12,472 bases of DNA from Cellvibrio sp. (GTDB lineage: Bacteria > Pseudomonadota > Gammaproteobacteria > Pseudomonadales > Cellvibrionaceae): the NCBI GenBank assembly GCA_003524365.1, contig DQHS01000079.1, positions 1 to 12,472 on the forward strand, in the 5' to 3' direction. The position numbers were made by a program, and so were the translations under genes. This document shows, one piece after another, positions 6,257 to 12,472 of the stretch. The notes beneath the pieces were generated by a model that did not search any database, was not told the DNA's origin, and worked only from the letters and a program-made list of their open reading frames with translations. Each line of letters opens with the position of its first letter. Position 1 is the first letter of the stretch.

Positions 6257-6730
6257 ATGAATATCAGTCAAGCAGCTCAAGCTTGCGGTTTACCCAATAA
6301 GACCCTTCGCTATTACGAAGAGGTTGGTTTGGTTGTGCCGATGCGACAAGAGGGGAATGATTATCGGATTTACTCATTAGCTGATGTCGCGCAATTGCGG
6401 TTTTTACAGCGGGCTAGAGCGGTGGGTTTTAGCCTTGATGAGTGCCGCGAGTTATTAACGCTCTATGCGAACCCGCAGCGCCGTTGTGGTCAGGTGAAGG
6501 CACTGGTGAGTGAAAAAATAATTCAGGTCGACCAGCAGCTGATTGCATTACATGCCATGCGTGACACTCTGGTCGATATGGCTAATGAATGTGCGGGTGA
6601 TGATACAAACGATGGTGTGATTATCGACCGGTTGGCAGTGGCTGAATCACCGCCATTAAATAGACCCTCGTCTATGGCGTTCACATTAGTGGAGGTGCCT
6701 GATATTCGCGTGCCGCATGGCGGTTCCTAG
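6257..6730 (+). CDS. CueR-like MerR family transcriptional regulator with altered metal site
   Basis: The 157-residue protein has a MerR winged helix-turn-helix (residues 1-70; MNISQAAQACGLPNKTLRYYEE), a dimerisation helix (about 80-108) and a metal-binding loop (112-120). It aligns with CueR without gaps, so numbering is shared. CueR binds monovalent copper through C112 and C120, with Ser at 77. Here C112 is kept, position 120 is Gly (GGT, one base from TGT Cys), and position 77 is Cys, as in MerR-family sensors of divalent metals (ZntR, CadR). C10 and C63 are extra. A Pro-containing tail of about 30 residues (128-157) lacks the C-terminal Cys pair of Escherichia coli CueR. The gene has a strong ribosome site and a CueR-box-like operator in its own promoter. 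No copper pump or chaperone is adjacent. Ligand and targets are therefore uncertain; the family assignment is firm. Confidence 0.88.
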   Translation: MNISQAAQACGLPNKTLRYYEEVGLVVPMRQEGNDYRIYSLADVAQLRFLQRARAVGFSLDECRELLTLYANPQRRCGQVKALVSEKIIQVDQQLIALHAMRDTLVDMANECAGDDTNDGVIIDRLAVAESPPLNRPSSMAFTLVEVPDIRVPHGGS

Positions 6731-6765
6731 TGGGAGGGGCCGGTGTTTTCTACCCTGAAAAAGGC

Positions 6766-6771
6766 TATGAT
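6766..6771 (+). promoter_or_regulatory. Possible -10 box upstream of dcd
   Basis: TATGAT matches five of six -10 consensus bases and lies 34 bases before the dcd ATG. No good -35 box is found at the usual distance, so the promoter is tentative. The 75-base gap after the regulator, with no terminator seen, also allows read-through. Confidence 0.3.
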
Positions 6772-6805
6772 GCGCGCCGTTTAACTATTTACCCTTGGAG
6801 CAACT

Positions 6806-7375
6806 ATGAGCATCAAATCCGATAAGTGGATGCGCCGTATGGCTGAAGAGCACGGCATGATCGAACCTTTTGAGCCGGGTCAGGTTCGTTATGATGCCGC
6901 CGGTCAGCGCATAGTGTCGTACGGTACATCCAGCTACGGTTACGATGTTCGTTGCGCGGATGAATTTAAAATTTTCACTAATGTTCACTCAACGGTTGTC
7001 GACCCCAAAAACTTCGATGAAAAAAGTTTTGTCGATATTAAAAGTGATGTCTGCATTATCCCCCCGAACTCCTTTGCGCTTGCCCGTACCGTTGAATACT
7101 TTCGTATTCCGCGCAGTATTCTTACTGTATGTTTGGGGAAGTCCACGTACGCGCGCTGTGGGATTATTGTTAACGTAACGCCGTTGGAGCCTGAGTGGGA
7201 GGGGCATGTGACGTTGGAGTTTTCCAATACCACACCTTTGCCTGCAAAAATTTATGCCAACGAAGGTGTTGCACAAATGCTGTTTTTTGAATCTGACGAA
7301 GTTTGCGAAACCTCGTATAAAGATCGTGGTGGCAAATATCAAGGACAGCGTGGTGTAACGTTACCGCGAACCTAA
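6806..7375 (+). CDS. dcd: dCTP deaminase
   Basis: The 189-residue enzyme deaminates dCTP to dUTP, which dUTPase turns into dUMP for thymidylate synthesis in the cytoplasm. It is a homotrimer in known members. Family motifs are in order: SSYGYDVR (42-49), the nucleotide-binding GKSTYARCGI (111-120) and PLEPEWEGHVTLEFSN (126-141). Glu138 falls on the catalytic glutamate of the Escherichia coli enzyme. The length matches the Pseudomonas-type enzyme (188 residues), so the gene is complete. The start at 6806 has GGAG five bases upstream, and the first residues (MSIKSDKWMRRMA) are family-like. It lies in the same direction as the regulator and the flavoprotein gene but is not functionally tied to either. 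Confidence 0.97.
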   Translation: MSIKSDKWMRRMAEEHGMIEPFEPGQVRYDAAGQRIVSYGTSSYGYDVRCADEFKIFTNVHSTVVDPKNFDEKSFVDIKSDVCIIPPNSFALARTVEYFRIPRSILTVCLGKSTYARCGIIVNVTPLEPEWEGHVTLEFSNTTPLPAKIYANEGVAQMLFFESDEVCETSYKDRGGKYQGQRGVTLPRT

Positions 7376-7410
7376 TATCCGCGCCCCTGATACCGCGCGC
7401 GTAATTTTTT

Positions 7411-7429
7411 GCTGGTGTCAGGCACCAGC
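7411..7429. terminator. Hairpin between dcd and the flavoprotein gene
   Basis: GCTGGTG (7411-7417) and CACCAGC (7423-7429) form a perfect 7-bp stem around TCAGG. Only TTT follows before a G-rich stretch, and a T-run precedes the stem, so it is a weak intrinsic terminator at best. It ends 18 bases upstream of the ATG at 7448 and might instead affect translation of that gene. Confidence 0.4.
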
Positions 7430-7447
7430 TTTGCGGTGTTTACTGTT

Positions 7448-8674
7448 ATGGCTCTCCCTTCTCAAACACAAGTATTAATTATTGGTGCTGGTGCTGCCGG
7501 TTTAATGTGCGCGGCGACAGCTGGTGCGCGTGGCCGCGCAGTGGTCGTTATCGATCATGCCAATAAGGTCGGTAAAAAAATTCTGATGTCCGGTGGTGGT
7601 CGCTGCAACTTCACCAACATGGAAGTGCTGCCTAAAAATTACCTCTCTGACAATAGCCATTTTTGCAAATCTGCGCTGGCGCGTTACACCCAGTGGGATT
7701 TCATTGCGCTTGTGCAAAAACATCGCATTCCTTATCACGAAAAAAAACTCGGCCAATTATTTTGCGATAATAAGGCGCAGGATATTTTGTCGATGCTGCT
7801 TGATGAGTGCGCACAAGCTGGTGCTGACATCTACACACTTTGCGATATTGAGCAGGTCACAGCACTAACCGAAAATGATTTGCCGATGCGCTATAAAGTC
7901 AAAACCTCGCAGGGTACGATTTATTGTGAGTCTTTGGTTGTGGCGACCGGTGGTCTTTCGATTCCTACTATGGGTGCGACAGGTGTGGGTTATGAGTTAG
8001 CCGGGCAATTCGGTTTACCGTTAAAACCGCGCACGGCAGGTTTGGTTCCGTTTACGCTCTCACCAGCGCAGCTTGCGGTATTTTCACCCTGCGTTGGTAA
8101 TGCGCTCGATGTCAGCGTGAGTTGCGAAACCACAAACGGGCATGTGAGTTTTGCGGAAGCCATGCTCTTTACCCATCGTGGCTTTAGTGGTCCCGCTATG
8201 TTGCAGATATCGTCTTATTGGCAGCCAGGTAAAGAGTTGGAAATAAATCTGTTGCCGCAACTTAATTTGTTCGGTTTTTTAAGTGAGCAGCAGAAAGCGC
8301 GCCCCAAAGTTTTACTTACCACTATTGTTGGCGAATTGCTCACCAAAAATATCGCCCAATGTTTATGTGATTACTGGGGGGCGCAGTGGAATGGCAATCG
8401 CCCCATCAATCAATACACCCCGACGGAGTTACAGTTAGTCGCTACCCAATTCCACGAATGGAAAATTATGCCAGCCGGTACTGAAGGTTATCGCACCGCC
8501 GAGGTTACATTGGGGGGTGTGGATACTAATCATCTCTCCTCCAAAACCATGGAGGCAAAAACGCAGGCTGGTTTATTTTTTATTGGTGAGGTTGTTGATG
8601 TAACAGGGCATTTGGGTGGCTTTAATTTTCAGTGGGCTTGGGCGTCTGGTGTAGCCGCGGCTGCATATGTTTAA
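7448..8674 (+). CDS. YhiN/HI0933-family flavoprotein (NAD(P)/FAD-dependent oxidoreductase)
   Basis: The 408-residue protein belongs to the HI0933/YhiN (BaiN-like) flavoprotein family. The N-terminal Rossmann fold binds FAD through GAGAAG (13-18), and KVGKKILMSGGGRCNFTN (40-57) is the family signature. An ATGG segment with IPTMGATG follows in the middle, then FTHRGFSGPA. Near the C-terminus, GEVVDVTGHLGGFNFQWAWASG closes the FAD site. The physiological substrate of the family is mostly unknown, so I give no reaction beyond flavin-dependent redox chemistry in the cytoplasm. The frame can be opened from a TTG at 7409, but that start falls before the hairpin at 7411-7429 and adds residues unlike the family. 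The ATG at 7448 is preferred although its ribosome site is weak. The next small gene follows by 21 bases and may be co-transcribed. Confidence 0.92.
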   Translation: MALPSQTQVLIIGAGAAGLMCAATAGARGRAVVVIDHANKVGKKILMSGGGRCNFTNMEVLPKNYLSDNSHFCKSALARYTQWDFIALVQKHRIPYHEKKLGQLFCDNKAQDILSMLLDECAQAGADIYTLCDIEQVTALTENDLPMRYKVKTSQGTIYCESLVVATGGLSIPTMGATGVGYELAGQFGLPLKPRTAGLVPFTLSPAQLAVFSPCVGNALDVSVSCETTNGHVSFAEAMLFTHRGFSGPAMLQISSYWQPGKELEINLLPQLNLFGFLSEQQKARPKVLLTTIVGELLTKNIAQCLCDYWGAQWNGNRPINQYTPTELQLVATQFHEWKIMPAGTEGYRTAEVTLGGVDTNHLSSKTMEAKTQAGLFFIGEVVDVTGHLGGFNFQWAWASGVAAAAYV

Positions 8675-8695
8675 TAAAGCGAGGGCGGCTAGGTT

Positions 8696-8881
8696 ATGGG
8701 TGATGTAATTCAATTTAAAAAGCCAAGCCCTTTTGATAAACACAAAGGGAAAACACTTTGCCGCAGCGGTTTTCATAAGTGGGAAGTGGTAAAAGAAAAA
8801 CAATTTGATGTAAAACAGGGCAAGCTGGTGACGATATATAAATGCAGTCGCTGTGGTGAACAGAAGGTGGAATTGAAATAG
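8696..8881 (+). CDS. Small zinc-ribbon-like conserved protein
   Basis: This 61-residue protein has no assigned function. C22 and H27 (LCRSGFHKWE), with the C50-x2-C53 knuckle (YKCSRCGE), could form a single zinc site, as in zinc-ribbon proteins. The lysine-rich N-terminus (MGDVIQFKKPSP) and the central FDVKQGKLVT segment resemble small proteins I recall from other gammaproteobacteria, but this is from memory. It is probably cytoplasmic and may bind nucleic acid or a protein. GAGGG at 8681-8685 lies ten bases before the ATG. The gene follows the flavoprotein gene by 21 bases, suggesting one transcript, and ends 26 bases before a strong terminator. Confidence 0.75.
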   Translation: MGDVIQFKKPSPFDKHKGKTLCRSGFHKWEVVKEKQFDVKQGKLVTIYKCSRCGEQKVELK

Positions 8882-8907
8882 CGCTTAATAGAATTGCGAC
8901 ACAAATA

Positions 8908-8946
8908 AAAAGGCTCCCTTTGAAGTAAAAAATAGGGGAGCCTTTT
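8908..8946. terminator. Bidirectional rho-independent terminator
   Basis: AAAAGGCTCCC (8908-8918) and GGGAGCCTTTT (8936-8946) form a perfect 11-bp stem around a 17-base AT-rich loop. Because the stem ends in A-T pairs, each strand carries a T-run: TTTT followed by GTGTTTTT on the plus strand, and TTTT followed by TTATTTG on the minus strand. It lies between the convergent zinc-ribbon gene and slyD and serves both. Confidence 0.9.
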
Positions 8947-8966
8947 GTGTTTTTATCGCCAAGCGA

Positions 8967-9452
8967 TTAATGGTGGTGATGACCACCAGCGCCGTGGGCA
9001 TGACCGTGATTCATTTCGTCTTCGGTAGCTGCCCGTACTTCGGTAATTTCAACATCAAAGTTCAGGTCAACACCAGCCAATGGGTGGTTGCCATCGATAG
9101 TGACTTGATCACCTTCTACTTTGGTTACGGTAACCACTTGCAAACCTTGTTCGGTTTCGGCGTGGAATTCCATGCCCACTTCGATATTCTCGATACCGGA
9201 GAACATATTAGACGGCAATTCTTGCACCAGGCTGTCATCGCGCAGGCCGTAAGCTTCTGCGGCAACAACAGCAACATTCAATTTGTCGCCAACAGTTTTG
9301 CCTTCCAGTGCGTCTTCCAGGCCGGGAATAATATTGCCCGCGCCATGCAGGTAAGACAGTGGATCTTGGCCTTCTGAAGTGTCGAGCACTTTGCCGGTAC
9401 CGTCAGTCAGAGTGTAGTGAAAGCTGGCAACGCAATTTTCAGAAATATTCAT
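8967..9452 (-). CDS. slyD: SlyD-type FKBP peptidyl-prolyl cis-trans isomerase / metallochaperone
   Basis: The 161-residue cytoplasmic protein has the SlyD layout. FKBP strands (1-65, with YTLTDGTGKVLDTSEG and GAGNIIPGLEDALEG) are interrupted by the insert-in-flap chaperone domain (about 70-125). The FKBP strands then resume, and a metal-binding tail ends the protein. The tail (148-161) carries seven His (NHGHAHGAGGHHHH) and no Cys, much shorter than the Cys/His-rich tail of Escherichia coli SlyD, so nickel capacity should be lower. SlyD isomerises prolyl bonds, prevents aggregation and supplies nickel to hydrogenase in enterobacteria. No nickel enzyme is encoded nearby. The ATG at 9452 has AAGG six bases upstream. 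The gene converges on the plus-strand genes and shares their terminator. Confidence 0.93.
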   Translation of the reverse strand: MNISENCVASFHYTLTDGTGKVLDTSEGQDPLSYLHGAGNIIPGLEDALEGKTVGDKLNVAVVAAEAYGLRDDSLVQELPSNMFSGIENIEVGMEFHAETEQGLQVVTVTKVEGDQVTIDGNHPLAGVDLNFDVEITEVRAATEDEMNHGHAHGAGGHHHH

Positions 9453-9470
9453 AAAGAGCCTTTTGATTTG

Positions 9471-9498
9471 AGTGAATAGGTTTAGGTGAATAGGATTA
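9471..9498. repeat. 14-bp tandem duplication upstream of slyD
   Basis: AGTGAATAGGTTTA (9471-9484) is followed directly by GGTGAATAGGATTA (9485-9498), identical at 12 of 14 positions. It lies in the slyD leader or promoter, beginning 19 bases upstream of the ATG. It may be a double protein-binding site or a chance slippage product. Confidence 0.5.
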
Positions 9499-9543
9499 AC
9501 AAGTGCTAAAGGTTAAAGCAGTAAAAATTAGATCATTTAAAAA

Positions 9544-10257
9544 TTAAAATTTTTCGATGCTTTTGCCATCCAGAGTCGCCTTGTGAATATAGATTGTATA
9601 GGCTTCCCCCTTTTCTTCTTGTTGTAAGCGTACCAGCAGATAATTCCAATCTTTAGCCAGCCAGGCATAAGTCACGCGGTCATCATTTTCGCGGCTGCGT
9701 TTTACTTTGATGGTATTCACTTTACCTAAGGGGGTATCTAACATTTCTTCGCCAACCGTCGTGAATTTATATTCTTTCAGGCGACCGCCGTCGGCGATTT
9801 GGTAAGTGAAATTCTTCTGGCCATTAAGCAAATCTTGCTGCATCTGGATTTGGTAGCTCAGCTTGTCTTGCACTTTCTGGGTGATATCCATTTGCCAGCT
9901 GGTCTTTTGCACATTGTTGGTGACGTTTTTGTTTTTCCAATCGAAGGACAACTCCGCCGTACGATCTTTGCCTAGGCCTCGTCGTGCGTAACTGTAGTGC
10001 AGCGGGCTGATGGTTTGCTGCACCGGGTTCCACTGCATTTTGCTCTTTTCGGTGATGCTGCCGATAAAGGATTCGGCTTTAAACAATAAATCGTATTGGT
10101 TGTCTGCAGTTTTGGTTAAGCGATTGGTGACGGTGATATTAAATCCGTAGAGCTTGGCCTTGTACTGATTGTCAAACGTTTTGGGCACATCTGCTGCCGT
10201 TGTGAGAGACGAAAATACTGCAAGAACTAAAAACGCACTACTGCGAAGGCTTAACAT
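9544..10257 (-). CDS. DUF3108 domain periplasmic protein
   Basis: The 237-residue protein starts with a Sec signal peptide (1-21; hydrophobic core SAFLVLAVFSSL, cleavage near TTA-AD), so it should be exported to the periplasm. The mature part alternates polar beta-strands over its whole length and fits DUF3108, a domain of unknown function. Recognisable elements are the N-terminal YKAKLYGFNITVTNRL, the central LSYQIQMQQDLLNG and the C-terminal DTPLGKVNTIKVKR. No lipobox Cys or catalytic motif is visible. The ATG at 10257 has AGGA five bases upstream. It follows purN by 30 bases and is probably the last gene of the purM-purN transcript. A DUF3108 gene beside purN is an arrangement I also recall from Pseudomonas. 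No role in purine synthesis is implied by the sequence. Confidence 0.87.
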   Translation of the reverse strand: MLSLRSSAFLVLAVFSSLTTAADVPKTFDNQYKAKLYGFNITVTNRLTKTADNQYDLLFKAESFIGSITEKSKMQWNPVQQTISPLHYSYARRGLGKDRTAELSFDWKNKNVTNNVQKTSWQMDITQKVQDKLSYQIQMQQDLLNGQKNFTYQIADGGRLKEYKFTTVGEEMLDTPLGKVNTIKVKRSRENDDRVTYAWLAKDWNYLLVRLQQEEKGEAYTIYIHKATLDGKSIEKF

Positions 10258-10287
10258 GGGGTTCCTACCTGTTTATTTAAGGCTTGA

Positions 10288-10959
10288 TTAGGGCTCATTT
10301 GCCTTAATTTGATAACCGCAAGCGGGCAAAAGTTCACCTTTTAACTCAGCTTTGCCGTCTACCATTTTCAAATCGCCTTGTGCGAACCATTTTATCGCCA
10401 AGGGATAGATTACATGCTCCTGGCGCTGTACCCGTTTAGCGAGCAGACCGGCATCATCATTAGGCAATACAGGAACCACTGCCTGCACAATTGCCGGGCC
10501 GCCATCCAGTTCTGCAGTGACAAAATGTACGGTCACACCGTGCTGGCTTTCGCCGGCATCGATAGCGCGCTGATGGGTGTGCAACCCCTGAAATTTAGGC
10601 AGCAGCGATGGGTGAATGTTGAGCATTCTGCCCAGATAATGCTGGGTAAATTCAGCGGTCAGGATGCGCATAAACCCGGCGAGGACGATCAGGCCCGGAT
10701 CGTAAGCGTCGATTGTACTCATTAGCTCTTGATCAAAGGCTTCGCGATTGGCGAAGCCTTTGTGATCTAACAGCGCCGTTGGAATGCCTGCATTTGCAGC
10801 GCGGGTCAAGCCAAACACGTCGGGGCGATTGCTAATAACGGCAACTATCTCGACAGGTAAATCACCGGTAGCGACACCATCGATCAACGCTTGCAGATTG
10901 CTGCCGCTACCGGAGATAAGCACAACAACCCGCAAGGTTTTTACTTCAGTTGTCGACAT
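10288..10959 (-). CDS. purN: Phosphoribosylglycinamide formyltransferase (GAR transformylase)
   Basis: The 223-residue enzyme transfers a formyl group from 10-formyltetrahydrofolate to GAR, the third step of purine synthesis. ISGSGSNLQALI (15-26) binds the phosphate, and LAGFMRIL (93-100) and LNIHPSLLPKFQGLHTH (113-129) follow. N114, H116 and D152 correspond to the catalytic N106, H108 and D144 of the Escherichia coli enzyme. The ATG at 10959 lies four bases after the purM stop, with AAGG about 11 bases upstream. A TTG at 11022 would extend the frame into purM and is rejected. The protein is a few residues longer than usual at both ends. It is co-transcribed with purM, which acts two steps later. 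Confidence 0.96.
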   Translation of the reverse strand: MSTTEVKTLRVVVLISGSGSNLQALIDGVATGDLPVEIVAVISNRPDVFGLTRAANAGIPTALLDHKGFANREAFDQELMSTIDAYDPGLIVLAGFMRILTAEFTQHYLGRMLNIHPSLLPKFQGLHTHQRAIDAGESQHGVTVHFVTAELDGGPAIVQAVVPVLPNDDAGLLAKRVQRQEHVIYPLAIKWFAQGDLKMVDGKAELKGELLPACGYQIKANEP

Positions 10960-10963
10960 TCGC

Positions 10964-12019
10964 TTAGAGGCCTTGCAATTCAACTTGATGTTCATCGCCA
11001 GTGGATTTGGCAATCGAACCAATTACAAATGCATTTTCACCCGCTGCACGCAGGATGCTCAAGGCGTTATCTTTTTCGCTTGCCGGAACGGCAATCACCA
11101 TGCCTACACCACAGTTAAAGGTGCGGTACATTTCGCGGATATCTACATTACCGCCGCGTTGCAACCATTGGAATACCGGCGGAAATGCCCAGCTCTTGGT
11201 GTCGATGACGGCTTTGCAATCGTCCGGTAATACGCGCGGGATATTTTCGGTCAGGCCGCCGCCGGTGATGTGTGCCATGGCGTTGACTTGCGATTCTTTG
11301 ATCAGTTTCAGTACCGATTTAACGTAGATGCGGGTTGGTTCCATCAGCGCGTCAGCCAATGGTTTGCCGCCGCAATCCTGATTCAGGTCTGCATTGGTAA
11401 CTTCAATAATTTTGCGGATCAGTGAGTAGCCGTTGGAGTGTGGGCCGCTGGAGGTAAGCGCGATCAAGGTGTCGCCCGCTTGTACTTTGCTGCCGTCGAT
11501 AATTTCGGATTTCTCTACCACGCCAACACAGAAGCCAGCGAGGTCATAGTCTTCGCCTTCATACATGCCGGGCATTTCAGCGGTTTCGCCGCCAACCAAT
11601 GAACAGCCGGACAATTCACAGCCATCGCCAATGCCGGATACCACGGCTGCAGCGACATCGACATTCAGTTTGCCGGTGGCGTAATAATCGAGGAAAAACA
11701 ACGGTTCAGCGCCGGTGACAACCAGATCGTTAACGCACATGGCAACCAAGTCGATACCGATGGTGTCGTGTTTTTGCAGGTTCATCGCCAAACGCAATTT
11801 GGTGCCAACACCGTCGGTGCCAGATACCAATACCGGTTGGCGATAGCCTTCAGGAATTTCACACAAAGCCGCGAAGCCGCCCAAGCCAGCCATTACCTCG
11901 GGGCGACGGGTGCGCTTGGCAACACTTTTGATACGTTCGACCAGCGCATCGCCAGCTTCAATATCAACGCCTGCATCTTTGTAGCTAAGGGATGTGGTCG
12001 GGGTTTGGTTTTGGCTCAT
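10964..12019 (-). CDS. purM: Phosphoribosylformylglycinamidine cyclo-ligase (AIR synthetase)
   Basis: The 351-residue enzyme closes the imidazole ring of FGAM with ATP to give AIR in purine synthesis. Family motifs are intact and in order: GTDGVGTKL (67-75), DLVAMCVND (90-98), GAEPLFFLDYYATG (103-116), LVGGETAEMPGMY (141-153), SSGPHSNGYSL (190-200) and HITGGGLTENIPR (250-262). The length matches the family (about 345-350), so the gene is complete. The ATG at 12019 has only a weak ribosome site. The N-terminal segment up to SYKDAGVDIEAGD agrees with other PurM proteins. It is the first gene of the purM-purN-DUF3108 unit and is divergent from the DUF2066 gene, with 250 bases between them holding promoters for both directions. 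Confidence 0.97.
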   Translation of the reverse strand: MSQNQTPTTSLSYKDAGVDIEAGDALVERIKSVAKRTRRPEVMAGLGGFAALCEIPEGYRQPVLVSGTDGVGTKLRLAMNLQKHDTIGIDLVAMCVNDLVVTGAEPLFFLDYYATGKLNVDVAAAVVSGIGDGCELSGCSLVGGETAEMPGMYEGEDYDLAGFCVGVVEKSEIIDGSKVQAGDTLIALTSSGPHSNGYSLIRKIIEVTNADLNQDCGGKPLADALMEPTRIYVKSVLKLIKESQVNAMAHITGGGLTENIPRVLPDDCKAVIDTKSWAFPPVFQWLQRGGNVDIREMYRTFNCGVGMVIAVPASEKDNALSILRAAGENAFVIGSIAKSTGDEHQVELQGL

Positions 12020-12070
12020 AGGAAAGGGCTCACAGCTCTGGCAGTTGGACTGGTTGAAAAAAAGGCCGCC

Positions 12071-12076
12071 ATTCTA
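12071..12076 (-). promoter_or_regulatory. Possible -10 box of the purM operon
   Basis: On the minus strand TAGAAT matches five of six -10 consensus bases and lies about 50 bases upstream of the purM ATG. The best -35 at 17 bases, CTGCAA, is poor. No clear PurR-type operator (ACGCAAACGTTTGCGT-like) is visible. Confidence 0.35.
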
Positions 12077-12215
12077 ACAGCTTATGCTGGCGCTTGCAGG
12101 CCAAAGCGGTGCTGCCGGGCAAGTTATTCTAATCCTCATATAAGTGGTGCAATGGGAATAGGGCATTTTTGGTGAATGCTTCCTCAATTGGGTCTGCCGC
12201 TGGCTTGTTTAAGCC

Positions 12216-12224
12216 TGCTACAAT
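12216..12224 (+). promoter_or_regulatory. Extended -10 promoter of the DUF2066 gene
   Basis: TGCTACAAT combines the TGn extension with TACAAT, which matches five of six -10 consensus bases. It lies 45 bases before the TTG start at 12270. A good -35 box is absent, as is common for extended -10 promoters. Confidence 0.5.
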
Positions 12225-12269
12225 GCCGCCTCACTGCTTGTTGCTGACTGCATTTAGAGGTAATTCCTG

Positions 12270-12472
12270 TTGCGTTTCCTGCATCTACGTCTGCTGGTTT
12301 CATCCTTGATTGTCGCGCTTGCGAGCGCCGCATCCGCTGGGCAAAAGGTCGATATTTATCGCGCCGACACCTTGGTTAAATCCCAATCTGAAAGCGAGCG
12401 CAATGCCGCTGCCCGCGCGACCTTGGGTGAGGTAATTGTGCGTGTCTCCGGCCAGCGCAGTGCGCTGGATCA
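12270..12472 (+). CDS. DUF2066 domain secreted protein, 5' part only
   Basis: The frame runs to the window edge and shows the first 67 residues. It begins with a Sec signal peptide (1-23; RLLVSSLIVALASAASA, cleavage after ASA before GQ). The mature N-terminus (VDIYRADTLVKSQSESERN followed by ATLGEVIVRVSGQ) fits the start of DUF2066, a domain of unknown function in gammaproteobacteria. It should be periplasmic or membrane-associated. The start is TTG at 12270 with AGAGG nine bases upstream. An in-frame TAA at 12261 excludes earlier starts except CTG at 12267. In Pseudomonas a DUF2066 gene likewise stands next to purM, as far as I recall, which supports the call. Confidence 0.8.
   Translation, partial: MRFLHLRLLVSSLIVALASAASAGQKVDIYRADTLVKSQSESERNAAARATLGEVIVRVSGQRSALD

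Noticed and set aside
7409..7447. TTG start extending the flavoprotein
   Set aside because: The extra 13 residues cover a hairpin and are not family-like; the FAD-binding fold begins shortly after the ATG at 7448.
8968..9010. His-coding repeat at the slyD 3' end as a low-complexity artefact or expression tag
   Set aside because: A His-rich tail is normal for SlyD proteins, and the Gly and Ala interruptions are natural.
8970..9377. Long plus-strand open frame opposite slyD
   Set aside because: The minus-strand frame is clearly SlyD, and the plus-strand product resembles nothing and has no ribosome site.
9530..9556. AT-rich palindrome after the DUF3108 gene as a terminator
   Set aside because: The possible stem is made only of A-T pairs and would be too weak; no GC-rich hairpin is present.
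10960..11022. Upstream TTG start for purN
   Set aside because: It lies inside purM and adds residues not found in PurN; the ATG at 10959 follows the purM stop by four bases.

Overview
The window looks like chromosomal DNA of a free-living gammaproteobacterium, most likely of the Cellvibrio/Saccharophagus type (order Cellvibrionales). This placement is an inference. It rests on the block DUF3108 - purN - purM, divergent from a DUF2066 gene, which I know from Pseudomonas and relatives, on Pseudomonas-like Dcd, YhiN and SlyD proteins, and on the moderate GC content with AT-rich intergenic DNA. No rRNA, tRNA, CRISPR array or transposase was seen.

Region 1 (1-5441, all minus strand) is one compact glycosyltransferase operon read right to left: gtrA, gtrB, a Gpi18-like GT-C membrane glycosyltransferase with a C-terminal NPCBM carbohydrate-binding domain, a DPM1-like GT2 enzyme, a DUF2304 membrane protein, and a second GT-C membrane protein that runs off the left edge. 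The genes are separated by 43 bases or less, two pairs by a single base, and one pair overlaps by ATGA. The contents suggest two parallel units. Each has a cytoplasmic GT2 enzyme that charges a polyprenyl phosphate with a sugar, a small membrane partner (GtrA or DUF2304), and a GT-C enzyme that transfers the sugar to an extracytoplasmic acceptor. This resembles GtrABC-type modification of surface glycans; the acceptor is unknown.

Region 2 (5442-6730) is a regulatory island. A small Cys/His-rich protein of unknown function (minus strand) is divergent from a CueR-like MerR regulator (plus strand). About 330 bases lie between them, holding two promoters with perfect TTGACA -35 boxes, a CueR-box-like dyad, a second dyad, and a long inverted repeat with a nested hairpin. 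The regulator keeps CueR numbering exactly but has Cys77, Cys112 and Gly120, an unusual metal-site combination.

Region 3 (6731-8946, plus strand) holds dcd (dCTP deaminase), a YhiN/HI0933-family flavoprotein and a 61-residue zinc-ribbon-like protein, ending in a strong bidirectional terminator shared with convergent slyD.

Region 4 (8967-12019, minus strand) holds slyD (FKBP-type prolyl isomerase and metallochaperone) and the purM-purN-DUF3108 operon: two steps of purine synthesis followed by a secreted protein of unknown role. At 12270 a DUF2066 protein with a signal peptide begins on the plus strand with a TTG start and leaves the window. The most unusual material is the regulator with its Cys/His-rich neighbour, and the GT-C/NPCBM fusion within the double glycosyltransferase operon.
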